Source: Promethearchaeota archaeon (GTDB lineage: Archaea > Asgardarchaeota > Lokiarchaeia > Sigynarchaeales > SOKP01). Taken from it: DNA of 14,899 nucleotides. Below, piece after piece: positions 7,197 to 13,935 of this stretch (position 1 is the first letter of the stretch; each line of letters begins with the position of its first letter). The position numbers and the translations under genes were made by a program. The stretch spans positions 1-14,899 of the forward strand of contig JAGXNR010000070.1 of the NCBI GenBank assembly GCA_019894875.1. The letters are read 5' to 3'. Under the pieces are notes generated by a model, which had not been told where the DNA came from, ran no database searches, and saw only the letters and a program-made list of their open reading frames with translations.

Positions 7197-8891
7197 ATGG
7201 GATTAGTTAATGGTGGAGCCTTGTTTGGCAAGGCATTAGCAAATGAAGGTGTTGAAAAGGCGTTTACTCTAGTTGGTGGGCATATCATGCCGATTCTCCA
7301 TGGAATGCGAAAAGAAGGAATTGAAATTACCGATATGCGTCATGAGTGTGCGGCTATGTACGCTGCTATTGCGTGTGCACGCGCTTCAGGGAAACCCGTT
7401 GTTGTCGTAACTACTGCTGGCCCGGGAGTGTTAAATACAGTCGCGGGAATGCTTGAAGCGGAAGGATGTTGTATGCCGATTCTACATATTGGTGGGGCGG
7501 CGTCTATGAATGGCATGAGAAAAGGTGAGTTGCAGGACCAACCGACACTAATTGTTCAGGAGAGCTGTTCCAAGTGGGCTCATAGGATCACCAACACCGC
7601 TAGTATACCGTATTTTGTTGCAATGGCATTCCGTCATGCCATGGATGGAACACCAGGACCAGTATATCTTGAAGCCCCTGTAGATCTTGTTTATGGGATG
7701 GTTGAAGAGGAGAAGGTTGAATTTCCTGTTAATTATCGAGCTAAAGCAATGCCTTGCGGTGATTCAAGTTTGATCGAATCAGCTGCTGAGCTTCTTATCA
7801 ATGCTAAACGCCCAGCGATAACTATTGGAGATGGAGCACGATTTAGTATCGGTGATCATGCTGGCGATATTAAGGCTCTTTCGGATTATTTGAAGATACC
7901 TTTAAGTGCGGGTATTGCTTGCAAGGGATTATTCGGAAGTGAATATGAAAATCCGTTGTTAAAATCATACGGAATATGGCAAGCGGATGTAGTACTGAGT
8001 TTGGGGGGTCGATTTAACTTGGGTGTCGGATTCGGACGATTAATTCCCTCTGATGCTAAAATTATCCAGGTGCATACAGATTCGAAGCAAATAGGCTTCA
8101 ATCTTCGAGCGGATATTGGTATCATAGGAGGTTCAGGTGCTGTAGCAAACCAATTGCTTAAGGCAGTTAAAAAGAAACAGGATAAACCAACAGTTGTTTC
8201 TTGGATTGGTTTGCCGAAAACCGGTGTTTTTGAGAACCTACCAGACAAATGTCGAACAGAAGGAAGCCCAGTTCATCCATCACGTTTGGTATTCGAAGTA
8301 GCGAAATTTCTTGCTGAAGAAGGTCGTGACTGGAACTTTGTAATTGATGGTGGTGACATCTCCATACATACTTGGGACTCTGGCACTGTAACAGCGCATC
8401 GTTCAGGTCAAATTTATACCTCCGGTCCTAGTGGCATGATAGGTATGGGTCCAGGTCAAGTTGTGGGGGCATGGGTTGCAAACCGTAAGCCAGTATTACT
8501 TTTAACAGGGGATGGTAGTTTCGGGTTCTATGCTATGGAAATGGATACGATGGCAAGACGTGGGATTCCCGTTGTGGTTGTAATTTCTAATGATGCAGCC
8601 TGGGGGATGATTCGATTAGATGAAAAGCACAATACACCTGAAGAAGTTGCAGCGCGTGGTCATTGTAATACTGAACTCTGCGATTCTGAAGGTCAGATTA
8701 GAGCGTATGAGTTGATGGCATCGATGTGGGGAGGATATGGTGAACTAGTTCGTGATCCTGAACAGATCATACCAGCTATTAAACAAGCAGCCGCCAATGG
8801 AAAACCATCGATTATCAACGTTGAAGTTGATCGAGAAGTGCTCTCGTCGTGGACCCAGAGGAATGCGGATGCTGCCGCCCTACGGAAATAA
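7197..8891 (+). CDS. ThDP-dependent enzyme, 2-hydroxyacyl-CoA lyase / acetolactate synthase superfamily
   Basis: 564 residues with the three domains of the pyruvate oxidase/acetolactate synthase group: pyrimidine-binding (1-165), central Rossmann-like (about 190-325) and diphosphate-binding (about 360-550). Catalytic Glu50 lies in MRHE. The Mg/ThDP motif is GDG (438-440) followed 24 residues later by Asn465-Asp466, where most relatives have Asn-Asn. VGGHI at 26-30 places His29 like the active-site His of benzaldehyde lyase, and GGHI, TAGPG (73-77), LHIGGAAS and SKWAHR recall human ILVBL/HACL2 and benzaldehyde lyase more than true acetolactate synthase, which has GGAI. No small regulatory subunit gene is adjacent. 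The likely reaction is cleavage or condensation of 2-hydroxyacyl-CoA or an acyloin; oxalyl-CoA decarboxylase and acetolactate synthase are alternatives. A TGA abuts the ATG upstream, fixing the start. Rows sampled inside the gene are 47-48% GC against 33-35% in the preceding operon. Confidence 0.85.
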   Translation: MGLVNGGALFGKALANEGVEKAFTLVGGHIMPILHGMRKEGIEITDMRHECAAMYAAIACARASGKPVVVVTTAGPGVLNTVAGMLEAEGCCMPILHIGGAASMNGMRKGELQDQPTLIVQESCSKWAHRITNTASIPYFVAMAFRHAMDGTPGPVYLEAPVDLVYGMVEEEKVEFPVNYRAKAMPCGDSSLIESAAELLINAKRPAITIGDGARFSIGDHAGDIKALSDYLKIPLSAGIACKGLFGSEYENPLLKSYGIWQADVVLSLGGRFNLGVGFGRLIPSDAKIIQVHTDSKQIGFNLRADIGIIGGSGAVANQLLKAVKKKQDKPTVVSWIGLPKTGVFENLPDKCRTEGSPVHPSRLVFEVAKFLAEEGRDWNFVIDGGDISIHTWDSGTVTAHRSGQIYTSGPSGMIGMGPGQVVGAWVANRKPVLLLTGDGSFGFYAMEMDTMARRGIPVVVVISNDAAWGMIRLDEKHNTPEEVAARGHCNTELCDSEGQIRAYELMASMWGGYGELVRDPEQIIPAIKQAAANGKPSIINVEVDREVLSSWTQRNADAAALRK

Positions 8892-8953
8892 TAAAGCTAT
8901 TAAATCACGTTTTTATGAAAAAATAATAAAGAATATTTACTGATTTTTTTATT
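8892..8953. terminator. Convergent terminator region
   Basis: 62 AT-rich bases between the convergent ThDP enzyme and SDR genes. T7 at 8944-8950 could end the plus-strand transcript. Short A runs around 8918-8932 read as T runs on the minus strand after the SDR stop. No hairpin is evident. Confidence 0.35.
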
Positions 8954-9847
8954 CTATATATTATATTTCCTATTTTGTTCGAATGAGTCGAGTATATTAT
9001 TCATTCTGTTTTTAACTAACGCTTCCAACCATTCTCCTGTATCAGTCAAAATATAAAAAGAATCATCCTTAATAGCTTCAAAGACTATATCACCCACTTT
9101 TTCTCCTGAGATTCCTCTTTTTGTGGCACCTTGCCCAAACTGGGTAATTGTTGATTTGAACTCAGGATAATCTGTAAGAAATTTCATAACTCGTGATTGT
9201 CGATCGAGTATTTCAGGTTCAAGATTTTTTAACTCTTCTGGCCGATTTCTTGCACTTATTCCGAGATTCGTGAGTACCGCCCCAGGACAAAGAACTGAAA
9301 CATTAATCTTAGAATTCACTACCCTAAGCTCATGATTTAATGTTTCTGAAATGGCAACAATTGCATGTTTTATAGGACCGTAAATCCCGTTAAGAGTATA
9401 TGTTGTTAAACCCGCAATCGATGCAGTGTTAATAATACGACTTTCGAAATCTTGTCGACGCAATATTGGTAAGAAATTAACTATTCCGTGAATAACTCCC
9501 CATAAATTTACATTAATAATCCATTTCCAATCAGCTAGAGTGAAATCCCAAAGAACATCCCTTTTAGCAACTCCTGCATTATTAAATAACAGATGTACTT
9601 CACCAAACCTATCAATTGTTTTATCTGCTAATGATTTCACTTCCTCTAACTTTGAAACATCGGTAACCACAGATAACACATTACCACCTATGGAAGTTAG
9701 CTTTTTATCTGCTTGAGATAATGCTTCTGCTTCTATATCAGCAATAACTACTTTCATTCCCTCCTTAACTGCCCTTTTAGCAATTCCAAATCCAATTCCG
9801 CTAGCTGCTCCAGTGACCACAGCAACTTTATCTTTAAAATCTTTCAA
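8954..9847 (-). CDS. Short-chain dehydrogenase/reductase (classical SDR)
   Basis: 297-residue NAD(P)-dependent oxidoreductase. The cofactor motif TGAASGIG is at 12-19. Asp37 at the end of beta-2 (VVIADIE) favours NAD over NADP. NNAG is at 89-92, structural Asn114 is present, and the catalytic triad is Ser143, Tyr156 and Lys160 (YGPIK). The C-terminal 100 residues, including the substrate loop after CPGAV, are longer than in FabG (about 245 residues). That fits a lipid, steroid-like or xenobiotic alcohol substrate rather than acyl-ACP. The start is TTG: an in-frame TGA lies 18 bases upstream with no ATG, GTG or TTG between, the next Met is residue 31, and GAGGTG precedes the TTG. It is transcribed alone, away from the NMO-thiolase pair. 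Fold and chemistry are secure; substrate is unknown. Confidence 0.9.
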   Translation of the reverse strand: MKDFKDKVAVVTGAASGIGFGIAKRAVKEGMKVVIADIEAEALSQADKKLTSIGGNVLSVVTDVSKLEEVKSLADKTIDRFGEVHLLFNNAGVAKRDVLWDFTLADWKWIINVNLWGVIHGIVNFLPILRRQDFESRIINTASIAGLTTYTLNGIYGPIKHAIVAISETLNHELRVVNSKINVSVLCPGAVLTNLGISARNRPEELKNLEPEILDRQSRVMKFLTDYPEFKSTITQFGQGATKRGISGEKVGDIVFEAIKDDSFYILTDTGEWLEALVKNRMNNILDSFEQNRKYNI

Positions 9848-9858
9848 AAATCTGAAGA

Positions 9859-9864
9859 CACCTC
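9859..9864 (-). promoter_or_regulatory. GAGGTG ribosome site for a TTG start
   Basis: CACCTC on the plus strand reads GAGGTG on the minus strand, eleven bases before the TTG at 9847. The spacing is long but usable, and no other start codon exists before the upstream in-frame stop. Confidence 0.55.
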
Positions 9865-10086
9865 ATATGAAGAAATTTATTTATTAAATTAAAGAATAAT
9901 TTGCTGACTAGATATTTAATACTTATATCTAACATTTTAGTTTGATTCCTTCACCTATTATTGAGACTAGAATAGACATTAGAAAGTTTAAATTTTAAAT
10001 ATAGAAACAGTATAAATTTTATTTAATCGAATATATTTTGAATAGATAATTAAAAAAAAATTAAATATATGAATATATGATTAAAA
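9865..10086. promoter_or_regulatory. Divergent promoter region between SDR and NMO-thiolase genes
   Basis: About 220 very AT-rich bases hold the promoters of both flanking transcripts. For the plus strand, TTAAATATAT at 10061-10070 is a TATA-like box about 20 bases before the ATG at 10087, and there is no Shine-Dalgarno site, so that gene may have a very short leader or none. An inverted repeat TAGATAT-N9-ATATCTA at 9909-9931 could be an operator shared by both directions. No ORF or RNA gene is visible. Confidence 0.4.
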
Positions 10087-11241
10087 ATGATACGTACAAA
10101 ATTCCAAGAAATAATCGGGACAAAATATCCCATTATACAGGCTGGTATGGGGCCCTACGCAACAACAAAACTGTGTATTGCGGTAGCTAAAGAAGGTGGG
10201 TTAGGTTTAATCTCAACGATTGGCATGGCAGGTCCTGATGTTAATTTTATACCTGAAGAAGATCGAAAGTTTGATTTTGGGGTTGGTGGTAGTCCTAAAA
10301 ATGTCTTAAAACAGACGATTAGATATGTCTATGAAAGACTTGAAGATTATCCTGATGCTAAATTTGGTGTTAATATTCCAATTGCTAAAGAATTTACAAT
10401 GGTATCAAAACAGTTTATGCTAGCAATCATCGAAATTTTTGAAGAAAGCCCTGAAGTAAAGAAACAGCTAAGAGTTATGGTTACATCCGCTGGAGATCCA
10501 CTTCCCTGGGCTATTGATGCTAAAGAAAAGGGTTCAAAAAGAGCGTTCCTTGAAGTTAAAAAAGAATTACCTTCTATCATATGGTGTCAAGTATGCCCAA
10601 ATGTAAGAGGAGCAAAGAGAGCTGAAAGATCTGGTGTAGATGTAATCATAGCATCAGGAAGAGAAGGAGGAGCTCATTGTGCCTGGAGAGACACATCTTC
10701 TATGGTTCTTCTCCCGGAAGTAGTTAGAACGGTTAATTTGCCCGTAGTCGGAGCAGGAGGTTTTGCTGATGGCGCATCATTAGCGGCAGCTCTTGCCCTA
10801 GGAGCCATTGGTGTACAAATGGGTACCAGATTTATCGCTACTGTAGAAGGTGATTTCGAGCAAATGTGGAAAGAACAACTAGTAAAGGCTACAGAATTTG
10901 ACACAATTGTGGGAAGAGGTATATTTGGACCTATGAGGTTCTTAATTAATCGTGCTTCTCTTGAGGTTATTGATGAAACTATTAAAGGAGCTTCAGATCT
11001 TTATCGCGGGAAGCCATGTCCATCTACAGACGAAATCCGTATTTTAGAAGAAAAAGGATTTAGGAAACTAATAGATGAAGACGAAAATGCAAGTCTTATG
11101 AACGCAGGTGTTGTTACAGGTAGAATCCATTCAATCCCAACCGTTCATGATTTAATTCAAAGTACTATGATTGAAGCAGAAGAAATAATATTAGGAATGT
11201 CTGAAAATTTAATAAAAGAAGAAAATCCAATAGTGGAGTGA
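10087..11241 (+). CDS. Nitronate monooxygenase family FMN protein, second paralogue
   Basis: 384 residues, same superfamily as the protein at 1098-2150. Both share the N-terminal pattern MGP-x2-TT-x-L-x-IAV and a FGPMR/LGPIR motif after the barrel. GREGGAH gives candidate catalytic His197. The FMN phosphate loops are GAGGFADG (222-229) and GAIGVQMGTRF (239-249). Compared with the first copy it has an insertion after GGLGLIS (about 45-90) and a longer C-terminal helical tail. CQVCPN (167-172) has two cysteines near the barrel mouth. The GAGTGA at its end doubles as the ribosome site of the thiolase six bases later, so the two products are probably made together. Direct coupling to a thiolase argues for an acyl-CoA substrate, for example FabK-like enoyl reduction or oxidation, rather than nitroalkane detoxification. 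That is inference. Confidence 0.9.
   Translation: MIRTKFQEIIGTKYPIIQAGMGPYATTKLCIAVAKEGGLGLISTIGMAGPDVNFIPEEDRKFDFGVGGSPKNVLKQTIRYVYERLEDYPDAKFGVNIPIAKEFTMVSKQFMLAIIEIFEESPEVKKQLRVMVTSAGDPLPWAIDAKEKGSKRAFLEVKKELPSIIWCQVCPNVRGAKRAERSGVDVIIASGREGGAHCAWRDTSSMVLLPEVVRTVNLPVVGAGGFADGASLAAALALGAIGVQMGTRFIATVEGDFEQMWKEQLVKATEFDTIVGRGIFGPMRFLINRASLEVIDETIKGASDLYRGKPCPSTDEIRILEEKGFRKLIDEDENASLMNAGVVTGRIHSIPTVHDLIQSTMIEAEEIILGMSENLIKEENPIVE
11235..11241 (+). promoter_or_regulatory. GGAGTGA ribosome site overlapping a stop codon
   Basis: GGAGTGA contains the TGA stop of the NMO-family gene and lies six bases before the thiolase ATG at 11248. This is the same arrangement as at 6089-6095, and implies coupled translation. 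Confidence 0.7.
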
Positions 11242-11247
11242 TAAAAA

Positions 11248-12561
11248 ATGAAAGAATTAAAAGAATGTGTAGTGGTGGATGCCGTTCGAACACCAATAGG
11301 TAAATCAGGACGTGCTCAAATGAAGAAACTTGGCGGTTCATTTAGAGAGTGTTCAGCTCAGGACCTACTAGTTACAGTTCTAAGGTCGGTGGTGGATAGA
11401 ACAGAAAAAAAGTACCCCGATTTTGATCCTAAGGAAATTGAGGATCTCCAAGTGGGGTGTTTGTCACAGTTAGGAGAACAGGGTGGTAACATTGCAAGAA
11501 TTGCAATAATGTTAGCAGGATTACCTGATGAAATAGCAGGTGCAACTGTTAATAGATATTGTAACGCTGGACTTCAAGCCATTAATACAGCTGCTAATGC
11601 AATTCGAGTTGGAGATGGTGACATTTGTTTAGCAGCGGGAGTTGAATCAATGACACATTATGCGATGGGCTCAGATATGTTTATAACCTCACAGATTCCA
11701 AATTATCCAATGATAAGGTCTCCAAGATGGGCTAACGAACCCTTGAGAAGTATAGTAGGTCAAGGTGTTTCTTCAGAGATGATTAATGATAGATATAGTT
11801 TTACGCGAGAAGATTTAGATAAATTTGGTGTTTGGAGTCATCAGAAAGCCACGAAAGCAATGCGTAATGAAGAAGAGTATTTCAAACGAGTTGTACCAGT
11901 TACTTATCAAAAGAGATACACAGACGAGAACATGAAACCAATAAAGGATGAGAGCACAGGGAAGCAGAAGGTAGAAGACGTTACAGTTACTAAAGATCAA
12001 ACAGTACGGAGTGTATATTTAGATGATCCAGAGAAAGGCTGGGAAATGATTAGCAGCTTGAAGCCAGTATTCAGACCCGCTGAAAAAGGTGGAAAAACTA
12101 CGGCAGGAAATTCCTCACAAATAGTCGATGGGGCCGCAGCAACTCTACTAATGTCTCGGGAAAAAGCTGATGAACTCGGAATAAAACCAATGGCTAGAAT
12201 ACTTTCAACTGCCGTGGCCGGTGGTGAGCCAATTATCATGCTTTTGGCACCAATTCCAGCTATGCAAAAAGCTCTGGATAGAGCAGATCTTACTATAGAT
12301 GATATGGATGTAATTGAACCCAATGAAGCTTTTGCAAGCCCATGTTTAGCGTTTTCTAAAGATTTTGGCTATGAATTTGATGATCCTCGAGTGAATCCTA
12401 CTGGAGGAGCAATTGCTATTGGCCATCCTATCGGAGCAAGTGGAGTAATCTATTTTGGTGAGATGATACACTATTTAAAGAATAACAACAAAAAATATGG
12501 TGTACAATTAATGTGTGGCGGTTTTGGTGTAGGAATTGCCACCGTTGTTGAGGCTCTTTAA
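11248..12561 (+). CDS. Thiolase (acetyl-CoA C-acyltransferase family)
   Basis: Condenses or cleaves acyl-CoAs: acyl-CoA + acetyl-CoA to and from 3-ketoacyl-CoA + CoA. 437 residues against about 390-400 for typical thiolases. The acyl-enzyme Cys105 is in NRYCNAGLQAI, followed by GVESMT (131-136). GNSSQIVDGAAA (287-298), NEAF (359-362), catalytic His393 in GHPIGASG and Cys423 in CGGFGVG complete the active site. The usual CxGGGxG reads CGGFGVG, so one glycine is Phe. The extra length lies mostly in the loop around 221-262, which is charged and lysine-rich. All catalytic residues are present, so it should be active. It is tightly coupled to the NMO-family gene upstream. Whether it works in degradation or chain building cannot be told from sequence. 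Confidence 0.93.
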   Translation: MKELKECVVVDAVRTPIGKSGRAQMKKLGGSFRECSAQDLLVTVLRSVVDRTEKKYPDFDPKEIEDLQVGCLSQLGEQGGNIARIAIMLAGLPDEIAGATVNRYCNAGLQAINTAANAIRVGDGDICLAAGVESMTHYAMGSDMFITSQIPNYPMIRSPRWANEPLRSIVGQGVSSEMINDRYSFTREDLDKFGVWSHQKATKAMRNEEEYFKRVVPVTYQKRYTDENMKPIKDESTGKQKVEDVTVTKDQTVRSVYLDDPEKGWEMISSLKPVFRPAEKGGKTTAGNSSQIVDGAAATLLMSREKADELGIKPMARILSTAVAGGEPIIMLLAPIPAMQKALDRADLTIDDMDVIEPNEAFASPCLAFSKDFGYEFDDPRVNPTGGAIAIGHPIGASGVIYFGEMIHYLKNNNKKYGVQLMCGGFGVGIATVVEAL

Positions 12562-12582
12562 TTTAGGTTATAATTTTGAATC

Positions 12583-12613
12583 GAAAATTAAAATTTTCTA
12601 TTTTTTTTTTTTT
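12583..12613 (+). terminator. Hairpin plus T13 terminator after thiolase
   Basis: GAAAAT-TAAA-ATTTTC (12583-12598) is followed after two bases by thirteen T (12601-12613), about 20 bases after the thiolase stop. An alternative overlapping stem pairs TAATTTT (12571-12577) with AAAATTA (12584-12590). The stems are weak (A-T only apart from one G-C), so the T tract is probably the main signal. Confidence 0.6.
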
Positions 12614-12654
12614 ACTTCTTTTGTTAGTCTGGGAAGAATTACCTTGAAATTGAA

Positions 12655-12685
12655 TTTTGAATATAATTCAAAAATGAGAAAAAAA
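12655..12685 (-). terminator. Dyad and T tract after beta-lactamase-family gene
   Basis: On the minus strand, T7 (12679-12685) lies about 20 bases after the stop at 12706. It is followed by a perfect 8-base inverted repeat with a 3-base spacer, TTTTGAAT-ATA-ATTCAAAA (12655-12673). The T tract comes before the dyad in this direction, so it is not a classical intrinsic terminator, but it fits oligo-T termination between convergent genes. Confidence 0.35.
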
Positions 12686-12705
12686 TTAGGATAGTAAATT
12701 TAAAT

Positions 12706-13860
12706 CTATTTATTCAGTCCTTCATATATAGCCGTTAGCAATTTTAGAGATCGCGTATCCCCGACTATTGACATTTTCATTTGGTTCATAACATAGCATA
12801 TACTAAGTTTGTTAGCTAAGTCCATTATGATCATACTTCCTCCCGCACCCCCCCACCATACAGTATTAGGGCTTGGGAAGGGTATTTCTTTACTCGGAAG
12901 CCCAAAACCAACTCCGAAGCGAATAGGCATCATTAAAACAAGATCTTGCGAGTAGATTTGCTCTTCCATGGCTTTTTTAATGGTTTCCATTTTTAAAAGC
13001 CGAACTCCATCTACTTCACCACCGCATGCAATTGCTGATCCGATTCGTGCTACTGATCTTGCGTTTCCATGACCTCCCGCTGCAGGAATCTCCGCAGTTC
13101 GCCACTCTCGCGTTTTTGTTTCTTCAATATCCATAACGGGATTAGTAAAAACACGACCAAAAAATGTTTTAGGATCCATTTCAAAATAACCTGGTTCACC
13201 CTCTTGGGGAAGATCGTAGGGAATTAAATCAGCTACCCTATTGTCGTGTTCTTGTCCAAAACCAATATGAAAATCTGAATTTAGTGGGTCAGATACTTCT
13301 TCTTTAAAAAAAGTACCTAATGATTTTCCTGTAATGCGTCTAACCAATTCCCCTAAAAGATACCCATGCGTTATTGCATGATACCCACTATTGGTTCCTG
13401 GCACCCACCATGGTTTTTGAGCAGCAAGTAGGCTTACAGCTTTATCCCAATTATAAAGATCTTTGATCTCTATTTTTTCTTCCCATCCAGCTAACCCAGA
13501 AGTATGACTGAAAATCTGTCGAACGGGTATTTTTTCTTTTCCGTTTTGGGCGAATTCTGGCCAATATTTAGCAACAGGCGCATCAAGATCAAGTTGACCA
13601 CGATCAACTAACATGAGTGCACAGATTATTGTCATAACTTTAGTTGTAGAAAACACATTTACGATTGTATCTTTTTCCCACGGTCTCGATTTAGCCTTAT
13701 CAGCATAACCACCCCAAATATCAACAACAAACTTTCCGTTAAGGGTTGCAGCAAAGCTAGCTCCAACTTCACCCTCGGTTTTAAAATTTTCTAGAAATGC
13801 TTCTTTCACAGCTGCGAATTTATCATCACAAAAACCATGAACTTCTATTTTTTCATCCAT
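12706..13860 (-). CDS. Serine beta-lactamase-family hydrolase (class C / EstB-like)
   Basis: 384 residues with the penicillin-binding-protein/class C beta-lactamase fold. The nucleophile motif STTK is Ser71 to Lys74 in VFSTTKVMT. Tyr160 in NSGYHA stands for the YxN motif, with the Asn replaced by Ala. The third motif, usually KTG or HxG, reads WWGGAGG (335-341). SHTSGLAGW (118-126) is a common block in this family. There is no signal peptide, so it is not a cell-wall enzyme; archaea lack peptidoglycan, and relatives in this group are esterases (EstB, LovD-type acyltransferases) or of unknown role. An ester or acyl-transfer substrate is likely. AGAGG lies nine to ten bases before the ATG. It follows the FAD/Fe-S oxidoreductase gene by 75 bases but a T10 tract between them may separate transcription. 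Confidence 0.88.
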   Translation of the reverse strand: MDEKIEVHGFCDDKFAAVKEAFLENFKTEGEVGASFAATLNGKFVVDIWGGYADKAKSRPWEKDTIVNVFSTTKVMTIICALMLVDRGQLDLDAPVAKYWPEFAQNGKEKIPVRQIFSHTSGLAGWEEKIEIKDLYNWDKAVSLLAAQKPWWVPGTNSGYHAITHGYLLGELVRRITGKSLGTFFKEEVSDPLNSDFHIGFGQEHDNRVADLIPYDLPQEGEPGYFEMDPKTFFGRVFTNPVMDIEETKTREWRTAEIPAAGGHGNARSVARIGSAIACGGEVDGVRLLKMETIKKAMEEQIYSQDLVLMMPIRFGVGFGLPSKEIPFPSPNTVWWGGAGGSMIIMDLANKLSICYVMNQMKMSIVGDTRSLKLLTAIYEGLNK

Positions 13861-13935
13861 ATCAAAATTCCTCTAGTTTTTTAAAAATATAATAATGTTA
13901 AAATTAGAAAAAAAAAATAAAAAGATTTGTTTTAC
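13861..13935 (-). promoter_or_regulatory. T10 tract, TATA-like element and RBS before the hydrolase gene
   Basis: Reading the minus strand: T10 (13908-13917) about 19 bases after the oxidoreductase stop, then an ATTATTATATTTTTAAAA-like stretch near 13876-13895, then AGAGG (13870-13874) before the ATG at 13860. This could be a terminator followed by a separate promoter, or simply an AT-rich operon spacer. Confidence 0.35.

Noticed and set aside
7886..8248. 120-codon open frame on the minus strand inside the ThDP enzyme gene
   Set aside because: Antisense shadow of a well-conserved coding region, with no recognisable motif and no ribosome site of note.
11815..12323. Minus-strand open frames inside the thiolase gene
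   Set aside because: Antisense to conserved thiolase motifs; the translations have no family features.
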